From Actinomycetota bacterium (lineage in GTDB: Bacteria; Actinomycetota; Actinomycetes; S36-B12; UBA5976): DNA of 14,070 nt. The position numbers and the translations under genes are program-made. Positions 7,112 through 14,070 of this stretch are shown here, piece after piece. The notes below the pieces were generated by a model. It was not told the DNA's origin. It saw nothing but the letters and a program-made list of their open reading frames with translations, and made no database searches. The stretch is from contig RGCY01000015.1 of assembly GCA_009918865.1 (NCBI GenBank), forward strand, positions 1 through 14,070, read 5' to 3'. Positions within the stretch are counted from its first letter, which is position 1. Every line of letters begins with the position of its first letter.

Positions 7112-9559
7112 GTGACTTCAGCCGACTCACCTTTCACATCCGCCGCCGCCTGGGCTCGACGCCTCACGCGCCTTGCACCACGAACCGTGTCAGGCCCAAC
7201 ATCTCGTGTGGTCATTGTTGGCGCCGGACTCGGAGGTTTATCTGCAGCCATGCGCTTAGCGCGCACGGGCCGCGAAGTCATCGTGCTGGAACGCGAGTCT
7301 GTGCCTGGCGGCCGCTGCGGGCGCTTGAGCATTGATGGCTACCACTTCGACACTGGCCCAACGGTGTTGACCATGCCCGACCTCATCGCCGACGCCTTCG
7401 ACAGTCTTGGCGAGAACATGAGTGACTGGCTGCAACTTGACCCAGTCAGTCCGCTTTATCGAGCGTTCTACGCCGACGGCAGTCGCTTGGACATTCATGC
7501 CGACACCGATGCGATGGCTGATGAGATTGCCACCGTCATCGGACCGCGTGAAGCGGCGGGTTACCGGCGATATGTTGACTTTGTCTCACAGCTCTATCGG
7601 TATGAAATGAAGGACTTCATCGACCGCAACATCGATTCACCTTTGCAACTGTTGACTCCAGACCTTGCACGGCTCGTTGCGATGGGCGGCTTCCGCAGTT
7701 TGTCCGCAAAAGTCAATGAGTTCCTCACCGACACCCGAACCCAACGGGTGTTCTCGTTCCAATCAATGTATGCCGGCCTCTCCCCCTACGACGCTCTAGC
7801 AATCTATGCCGTCATTGCTTATATGGACTCTGTTGCCGGAGTGTTCTTCCCTCGCGGCGGGATGCACGCAGTGCCAACCGCGATGGCCGCGGCTGCACAA
7901 AAACACGGAGTCACTTTCCGCTACAACACCACAGTTGAAAGTGTTGAGCATCGCAATGGTCGGGCAACAGCCGTTCTCACTAGCGATGGCGAGCGCGTCG
8001 AGTGCGACACCGTCGTGCTGAACCCAGATCTGCCGGTGGCTTACCGTGACTTGCTCGGAGTGCAACCATGGTCGGTACGCCGATTGACGTACTCACCTTC
8101 GTGCTTCCTCTTGCTTGCTGGTTCCACCGCGAAGTATTCACAAATCGCCCATCACAACATTCACTTTGGGCACGCTTGGGAAAAGGTGTTTGACGACATC
8201 ATCGACTCCGGAAAACTGATGTCTGATCCAAGCATCTTGGTCACGAATCCAACGCACTCCGATCGAGCATTAGCACCAGATGGCAAAGAGATTTACTACG
8301 TCCTAGCCCCCACACCGAATATGCGCGCAGGCATCGATTGGACTCGCGAAGCACCTCGGTACCGCGATGAAATCATTCGCACACTTGAACAGCGTGGCTA
8401 TGTCGGATTTGGCGATGGCATCGAAGTGCAAGACCTCACGACGCCACTGACGTGGCAGGAGCGCGGAATGGAAGCCGGCGCGCCATTTGCCAGCGCCCAC
8501 TCCTTCCTGCAAACCGGGCCTTTCCGTCCAGGCAACCTTTGGGGTGAGAACGTGGTGTTCGTTGGCTCCGGGACTCAGCCGGGCGTTGGCGTGCCAATGG
8601 TGCTGCTTTCCGCTCGCGGTAACCGCCCACTTGACTGCCACAATCACGCCGTGTCAATGCGCGAGTTGCGTGCCGCCGGAATCACCGAGCCGCGCCTGCA
8701 GGCTGCCTATGAAGTTGCTCGCACACTCAACGCTGAGCATGGGAAGACGTACTACCTCGCGACCCTGCTGCTACCACCTGCGAAACGACCGTTCGTCCAC
8801 GCGCTGTATGGCTTCGCTCGGTATGCAGATGAAATTGTCGACAACCTGTCCAGCGACGCTGACGTAACCGAACGTGCGCGTGTGCTCGATGAGTTTGAGG
8901 CGCAATTCCGCGCTCGGATGACCGACGATGAACCTGCCCACCCAGTGATTGAAGCGATGCGTCACACGATGCGGCGTTGGCACATCCCCATGACACATGT
9001 TGAATCATTCATGCATTCCATGCGGATGGACACACGCATCACGCAATACGAGACTTACGAGGACCTACACGAATACGTCTACGGCTCTGCCGCTGTCATT
9101 GGATTACAAATGGTGCCCATTCTTGGCGGCACAGAGTCACGCGCATTTGACGCAGCGATGGATTTGGGCATTGCCTTTCAACTTGCGAACTTCATTCGCG
9201 ATGTTGGTGAAGACCTCCAACGTGGGCGCATCTACTTGCCAATGTCAGAGTTGCGGACACATGGCGTCACTCGCGATGTCTTAGAGCAACGCATCACGAC
9301 CCCGGCAGTTAAGCAGGCTTTGAGAGAACAAATTGCTCGTGTGCGAATGCTGCAACAGCGGGCCGAACACGGCATCGCGCTGTTGGACAGAGATAGTCAG
9401 CCGTGCATTCGCGCTGCCAGCGTCCTTTATTGCGGAATCGTGGACGCGGTTGAGGATATTGACTACGACGTACTCAACCGTCGTGCCGTTGTGTCGATGC
9501 AACGACGGCTGAGAGTTGCTGCAGCAGCGTGGCTACGCGCTATCGCCGCTCGAGGTTGA
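7112..9559 (+). CDS. crtI-crtB: Phytoene desaturase - phytoene synthase fusion protein (CrtI-CrtB)
   Basis: One frame of 815 residues joins two enzymes. Residues about 32-500 are CrtI: FAD fold VVIVGAGLGGLSAAMRLART, GGRCGRLSIDGYHFDTGPTV, and C-terminal VVFVGSGTQPGVGVPMVLLS. Residues 516-815 are a full-length CrtB of about 300 residues beginning MRELRAAGI. It has AEHGKTYYLATLLLPPAKR, first Asp-rich YGFARYADEIVDN and second Asp-rich FIRDVGEDLQRGRIYLP. The enzyme would condense two GGPP to phytoene and desaturate it to lycopene. The linker (501-515) is only about 15 residues and replaces the normal SG-x-x-AA helix at the end of CrtI. An in-frame GTG (8651) and ATG (8657) could have been the old crtB start. 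The GTG start at 7112 lies 9 nt after crtE and gives about 31 residues before the FAD fold. Fusion versus an artefactual frameshift should be kept open. Confidence 0.88.
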   Translation: MTSADSPFTSAAAWARRLTRLAPRTVSGPTSRVVIVGAGLGGLSAAMRLARTGREVIVLERESVPGGRCGRLSIDGYHFDTGPTVLTMPDLIADAFDSLGENMSDWLQLDPVSPLYRAFYADGSRLDIHADTDAMADEIATVIGPREAAGYRRYVDFVSQLYRYEMKDFIDRNIDSPLQLLTPDLARLVAMGGFRSLSAKVNEFLTDTRTQRVFSFQSMYAGLSPYDALAIYAVIAYMDSVAGVFFPRGGMHAVPTAMAAAAQKHGVTFRYNTTVESVEHRNGRATAVLTSDGERVECDTVVLNPDLPVAYRDLLGVQPWSVRRLTYSPSCFLLLAGSTAKYSQIAHHNIHFGHAWEKVFDDIIDSGKLMSDPSILVTNPTHSDRALAPDGKEIYYVLAPTPNMRAGIDWTREAPRYRDEIIRTLEQRGYVGFGDGIEVQDLTTPLTWQERGMEAGAPFASAHSFLQTGPFRPGNLWGENVVFVGSGTQPGVGVPMVLLSARGNRPLDCHNHAVSMRELRAAGITEPRLQAAYEVARTLNAEHGKTYYLATLLLPPAKRPFVHALYGFARYADEIVDNLSSDADVTERARVLDEFEAQFRARMTDDEPAHPVIEAMRHTMRRWHIPMTHVESFMHSMRMDTRITQYETYEDLHEYVYGSAAVIGLQMVPILGGTESRAFDAAMDLGIAFQLANFIRDVGEDLQRGRIYLPMSELRTHGVTRDVLEQRITTPAVKQALREQIARVRMLQQRAEHGIALLDRDSQPCIRAASVLYCGIVDAVEDIDYDVLNRRAVVSMQRRLRVAAAAWLRAIAARG

Positions 9560-9958
9560 ACTCTTGGATTGACGAAGGCGCGCAAGTGGCCTTCCGACGG
9601 AACTAGAAATAGGTGTGCGCTGCACGCCCCTTCGGCCAAGCCACACCCACATCACCAGCGTCAGCAAAATCAAAGCAAATCCAAACAAAACATCTTCCAC
9701 CGGCGCATAGCAAATTCGGCCATCGCCGATGAACGCAGGTCGCGCATTCGCTGGCGTACTTGACCCGATGATGGCGTCACCTGAGTAACGCACCGTGCGC
9801 GTGCCCGTGAGCACCCCATTGGTCATAAGTTGGAACGGCAAGATGATTGCGTAACTCACCCAGAACACTCTGCGACGCAAGAGTTGCGTGCGCACAATGA
9901 CCATGTCTAGAACAACCGCCGCGATGACGCCCGTCACAGCGAGTTGCGTATACGTCAT
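9533..9958 (-). CDS. crtYd: Lycopene cyclase subunit CrtYd
   Basis: 141 residues, a small membrane protein with three hydrophobic segments (about 4-22, 31-48, 89-107). The conserved cyclase block is NGVLTGTRTVRY (47-58), then YAPVEDVLFGFALILLT (84-100). With CrtYc it forms the heterodimeric cyclase that turns psi-ends of lycopene into beta-rings. It starts in a 4-nt ATGA overlap with crtYc. About 11 residues (SSTPANARPAF, 66-76) between AIIG and the PVED motif look inserted compared with what I expect of the family. The Ser/Arg-rich C-terminal tail extends 27 nt into the convergent crtI-crtB gene. Confidence 0.85.
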   Translation of the reverse strand: MTYTQLAVTGVIAAVVLDMVIVRTQLLRRRVFWVSYAIILPFQLMTNGVLTGTRTVRYSGDAIIGSSTPANARPAFIGDGRICYAPVEDVLFGFALILLTLVMWVWLGRRGVQRTPISSSVGRPLARLRQSKSSTSSGDSA

Positions 9959-10284
9959 TGCTCATCACCCACGGCCCAGCCGCGCATGCCACGCACGGCT
10001 TCGAGCGTGAGGATGGATGCCACCGGAATCACGATGAAGAACAACAACTCTTCAAGGGGTAATACCCCAAACACCCGGAAGTCGAGCACCTTTGTGCTGT
10101 CAAATGACCAATGTCCGGTGCGCACGGCGTAGACATCCCATGCCGCAAACACCGCCCACGGTAAGAGCAGGGCGAGAGTGAGGCGGCGCAGTTTTCGCCA
10201 CACCACAGCGCCGGTTGCCCAAGGCAGCCAAGCAGTACCAAACACAATGAACGTCAGCACCGCCAAATATGTCAGCTTGGCCAT
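9955..10284 (-). CDS. crtYc: Lycopene cyclase subunit CrtYc
   Basis: 109 residues from ATG 10284 (a GTG one codon earlier, at 10287, is equally possible). The signature is GHWSFDSTKVLDFRVFGV followed by LPLEELLFFIVIPVASILT, where the PLEE..FF block is the conserved catalytic-type segment. Three hydrophobic helices anchor it in the membrane. It works only with CrtYd, encoded directly downstream with a 4-nt overlap. Its start overlaps the stop of thiE by 1-4 nt, so it is translationally coupled to a thiamine gene. A heterodimeric cyclase of this kind is typical of Actinobacteria and some Archaea. Confidence 0.87.
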   Translation of the reverse strand: MAKLTYLAVLTFIVFGTAWLPWATGAVVWRKLRRLTLALLLPWAVFAAWDVYAVRTGHWSFDSTKVLDFRVFGVLPLEELLFFIVIPVASILTLEAVRGMRGWAVGDEQ

Positions 10285-10934
10285 CACAAACCCACTGCAA
10301 CCAAAGTGGCGCGTAACTCCTGCGCCGCATCCTCCGGCGATGTTGCCTGAGTGACCGCACGCACCACCACAACTCGACTCGCACCGGCATTCACGACCTG
10401 CGCAAGTGTCTGCGAATCAACTCCGCCGATGGCAAACCACGGTTTGTTTTGAGACCAACTCGCGTCTGCAACCGCCCTAACCACGTCGAGTCCGATGGCG
10501 GCACGTCCAGGTTTGGTGGGGGTGGGCCAGATTGGGCCGACTGCAAAGTAGCCAACGTCTGCGTTCATGGCCGCGGCTTCTGCTTGGGCAAGTGAATGCG
10601 TGGAGCGACCAATCAACACGTCGGGTCCAAGTTGGTCGCGCGCAATCAAGACCGGCATATCGCTTTGCCCAAGGTGCACAATCGGCGCAGCCACAGCTTG
10701 CGCTATGTCAACCCGGTCATTTACAGCCCACAATGCGCCGTGGGCATCACAGCGTTCGCGCACGACTCCCAGCGCTGCGATTTCATCCTCAACAGATAAG
10801 GATTTATCGCGCAACTGCACCACATCAACACCCCCGGCGAGAATTGCGTCGAGGAAAGTGCGCAGGTCCCCACGCTCTGTGCGCGCGTCAATGCACGCGT
10901 AAAGTCGTGCTTGCGAAAGCCGTGCGCGAGCCAT
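10284..10934 (-). CDS. thiE: Thiamine-phosphate synthase
   Basis: 216 residues of TIM-barrel type. Motifs in order: DVVQLRDKSL, ALWAVNDRVDIAQAV, VHLGQSDMP, IGRSTHSLAQAEAA, YFAVGPIWPTPTKPG (diphosphate-binding TPTK) and WFAIGGV with the phosphate-binding end NAGASRVVVVRAV. The cytosolic enzyme joins the thiazole phosphate to HMP-PP to give thiamine phosphate. ATG 10934 is chosen; the frame is open much further upstream but that part is antisense to thiO. It is divergent from thiO across 52 nt and overlaps crtYc downstream, forming a thiE-crtYc-crtYd unit. On its strand TAGAGT lies 7 nt before the ATG, the spacing of a leaderless transcript. Confidence 0.92.
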   Translation of the reverse strand: MARARLSQARLYACIDARTERGDLRTFLDAILAGGVDVVQLRDKSLSVEDEIAALGVVRERCDAHGALWAVNDRVDIAQAVAAPIVHLGQSDMPVLIARDQLGPDVLIGRSTHSLAQAEAAAMNADVGYFAVGPIWPTPTKPGRAAIGLDVVRAVADASWSQNKPWFAIGGVDSQTLAQVVNAGASRVVVVRAVTQATSPEDAAQELRATLVAVGL

Positions 10935-10986
10935 GTGCCCCACTCTATGGTGCACTACGAAGCCTGAGCCGTGAGGAGTTGCCAGC
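10935..10986. promoter_or_regulatory. Divergent thiE/thiO promoter region
   Basis: Only 52 nt separate the two start codons. On the minus strand TAGAGT (complement of 10942-10947) fits a -10 box 7 nt before the thiE ATG. On the plus strand TATGGT (10946-10951) could be a -10 box for thiO, overlapping the first, followed by GAGGAG (10973-10978) as the thiO ribosome binding site. The gap is too short for a TPP riboswitch. No -35 boxes are clear. Confidence 0.35.
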
Positions 10987-12047
10987 GTGCCCCATGACCG
11001 CCCACACGTTGCGATTGTTGGCGCGGGAGTCATCGGCCTTTCCTGCGCGTGGCAAGCACGGCGTGACGGCTGGCGCGTCACGCTCATTGACCCACACCCC
11101 ATGCGTGGTTCGTCTTGGGCCGCAGCCGGCATGCTCGCGCCGGTCACCGAATCCACGCCATCTGAGCCAGGTGTGTTGGAGTTGGGCCTACAGGCAGCCC
11201 GACTTTGGCCGCAATTTGCATCTGACCTCACACACGATGCTGCACAGCCATGCGGATTCAACGACGCTGGCACATTCGTCGTGGGCATCGACCGTGATGA
11301 CGCCTCAGAACTCACTCGCGTGCAGTCACAATTGGCGGCGTACCAACTTGACTACACGCCACTCACCCCGAGTGAAGCGCGCGCCCGAGAGTCAGCACTT
11401 AGCCCACATCTTTCGTCTGCAATGTTCGTTCCCGGTGACACATCCGTAGACAACCGCGCCCTGCTTGGAGCGTTGACCGCTGTGGTTGATCGGCTCGGTA
11501 TCACGATGTTGCGTGAGCGAGCGACAACAGTTGATGCACAACATGTCCGCACTGCTGCCGGTTCCACCATCATGGCAGATGCAGTGGTCGTCGCCGCGGG
11601 GATTGACACGCCAGCGCTTATCCCCGGGTTGGACATCCGCCCAGTCAAAGGGCAAATCCTGCGCGTGCTCATGACGGGAGCCACCGGAAAACTTCTCACA
11701 GCGACAGTTCGCGCCTGCGTTCATGGTCGCCATGTCTACCTTGTGCCGCGAAGCAATGGCGAAATCGTCATTGGTGCCACCATGGAAGAACGGGGTCGCG
11801 ATATTGCCGTCACCGTGGGCGCAGTCGGAGATCTCTTGCAGGATGCCCGAGAAGTCGTGCCGGGAATTGATGAATGTGAACTTATTGAGACATGGGCGGG
11901 ACTGCGGCCGGTGAGCCGAGATAATCTGCCCATCATGCGCATTGTTAACGGAGTTGTCGTGGCATCCGGCCATGGCCGAAATGGCATTCTGTTGGCTCCG
12001 CTGGCTGCACACGTGGTCAAAGACATACTCAAGGGCGTGGTGACGCC

Positions 12048-12051
<4 letters not shown>
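10987..12051 (+). CDS. thiO: Glycine oxidase ThiO
   Basis: 354 residues, an FAD-dependent DAO-family enzyme. It opens with HVAIVGAGVIGLSCAWQA and has SSWAAAGMLAPVTES, then VKGQILRVL, HVYLVPRSNGEIVIGATMEE, WAGLRPVSRDNLPI and ASGHGRNGILLAP. ThiO oxidises glycine to dehydroglycine (glycine imine), which ThiG uses to build the thiazole ring. The GTG start at 10987 has GAGGAG 8 nt upstream. The ATG at 10993 is out of frame. The stop overlaps thiS by 4 nt, so thiO-thiS-thiG is one operon. A divergent thiE beside thiO-thiS-thiG is the arrangement known from Mycobacterium. Confidence 0.92.
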
Positions 12052-13083
<1,032 letters not shown>

Positions 13084-13092
13084 ACTCCACCC

Positions 13093-14070
13093 ATGCCGCC
13101 GACCACTGGGACTGACCCACTGCTCGGCGCAACCTTGGACAATCGCTACCGCATCGACAGCCACATCGCGCATGGCGGAATGGCCACCGTCTATGCCGGT
13201 CACGACATTCGCCTTGATCGCGCGGTTGCCGTAAAAGTTCTGCACCCGCATCTGGCACAAGACGCCAATTTCGCTGCCCGGTTTATTGCCGAAGCACGGC
13301 AGGCAGCCCGGATTAATCATCCCAATGTTGTGGCGGTGCATGATCAAGGTCTCGATGGTGCACATGCATTCATCGTGATGGAGTTGGTGCGTGGCCAATC
13401 CGCGCGAGCATTGCGGTTTGGCTGCGGCGCATGACGCAGGTGTGCTGCATCGCGACATCAAACCGGAGAACATTTTGATTAGCGATGAAGGTCGGGTGAA
13501 ATTGACAGACTTCGGCTTGGCTCGCGCAGCCGATGACATCGGACCCGGACTCACAGGCGTCGGCGCACTCGCAGGTACTGCCGCCTACCTCAGCCCGGAA
13601 TACGTTGAGGGCAAACCAAGCACCGCGCGCAGCGACATCTACTCACTCGGCCTCGTCGGCTTTGAGTTGCTCACGGGTGCGCCGCCATTTATGGGCGAGA
13701 ACCCTGTGCAATTGGCCCTCGCGCATAGTCGCGGTCAAGTGCCGGCTCCATCGACGAAAGCTGCCGGCATCAGTGCCGACGTCGATTCCGTCATCCTGCG
13801 TGCTACCCAGCGTGATGCCGACCAACGCTTCGCGAATGCAGACGCCTTCGCCAACGAAATTCGGCGGGTACGCGCACTTCTGCCTGCACCAACTCCCCTA
13901 CCGAGACCGCGTAAAGAATCGTCGCCTGGGGCAGGCGCGGATCACACGCGTGTGCAGCCCAGGGCAACCCAACTGTTGCCCCCAACACCACAGCAGCAAC
14001 GCAAAGCACGCAAGGCAACGCGCGAGTCACACCCACCGCGCCCACGCAGGTTACGTCGCCGGATTGTTGC
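13093..14070 (+). pseudogene. PknB-like Ser/Thr protein kinase with internal deletion/frameshift (continues past right edge)
   Basis: The first frame (from ATG 13093) gives a kinase N-lobe: DNRYRIDSHIAHGGMATVYA (glycine loop), VAVKVLHPHL (ATP-binding Lys), RQAARINHPNVVAVHDQG and [11 protein letters not shown]. It then stops at 13432-13434. In the +1 frame the C-lobe continues from about 13415: [20 protein letters not shown] (catalytic loop), LTDFGLARA (Mg-binding DFG), [29 protein letters not shown] and Arg-bearing [15 protein letters not shown] Pro/Gln/Arg-rich segment runs to the edge (RRLRRRIV), probably leading to a membrane helix. About 20 residues of helices D/E are missing at the frame change. 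All key catalytic residues remain, so either the gene is recently dead or the sequence has an assembly error. The gene starts 9 nt after thiG. Confidence 0.8.

Noticed and set aside
10935..10986. TPP riboswitch upstream of thiO
   Set aside because: The 52-nt gap is too short for the element and lacks its conserved CUGAGA core in a proper context.
10935..11315. N-terminal extension of ThiE by about 127 residues
   Set aside because: It is antisense to thiO, and ThiE has its normal length from ATG 10934.
10532..11449. Plus-strand open frame of 305 residues across thiE and thiO
   Set aside because: It is out of frame with both real genes, with odd composition rich in Arg, His, Ser and Gln; it is a shadow frame.

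Overview
This window looks like a chromosomal segment of an actinobacterium of moderately high GC. Three things suggest this: a heterodimeric lycopene cyclase (CrtYc/CrtYd), a divergent thiE / thiO-thiS-thiG arrangement like that of Mycobacterium, and a PknB-type Ser/Thr kinase. The genus cannot be fixed from the sequence. A planktonic actinobacterium is possible but not demonstrated.

Region 1 (about 1-810) differs in style from the rest, with GC-richer and more proteobacterial-looking codons. On the minus strand it holds a HigA-type antitoxin-like regulator without a visible toxin, a 5'-truncated ArsR/SdpR-type repressor remnant, and the start of a DUF1648/SdpI-like membrane protein that runs off the left edge. 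This is either transferred DNA or an assembly junction.

Region 2 (945-10284) is a carotenoid locus. A plus-strand block of four genes, each overlapping the next by 4 nt, is crtA-like monooxygenase, cruF hydratase, cruG glycosyltransferase and crtD-like desaturase. A minus-strand CDP-alcohol phosphatidyltransferase follows. Then come crtE (GGPP synthase) and one continuous reading frame that fuses phytoene desaturase (CrtI) to phytoene synthase (CrtB). The two lycopene cyclase subunits crtYc and crtYd lie on the minus strand and converge on the fusion gene. Together the genes could make GGPP, phytoene and lycopene, cyclise ends to beta-rings, and convert an acyclic psi-end into a hydrated, 3,4-desaturated, C-2-oxygenated and glycosylated end. 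The likely product is a myxoxanthophyll-like carotenoid glycoside. The most interesting idea is that the CrtA-like enzyme supplies the C-2' oxygen that CruG glycosylates.

Region 3 (10284-13083) is thiamine thiazole/phosphate-coupling metabolism: thiE on the minus strand, overlapping the start of crtYc, and thiO-thiS-thiG on the plus strand. Thiamine diphosphate is the cofactor of DXS, the entry enzyme of the MEP isoprenoid pathway, so the physical coupling to carotenoid genes may be meaningful.

Region 4 (13093-14070) is a PknB-like kinase with the usual catalytic motifs but an internal deletion/frameshift near 13410. It continues past the right edge. No tRNA, rRNA, CRISPR array, insertion sequence or riboswitch was recognised.
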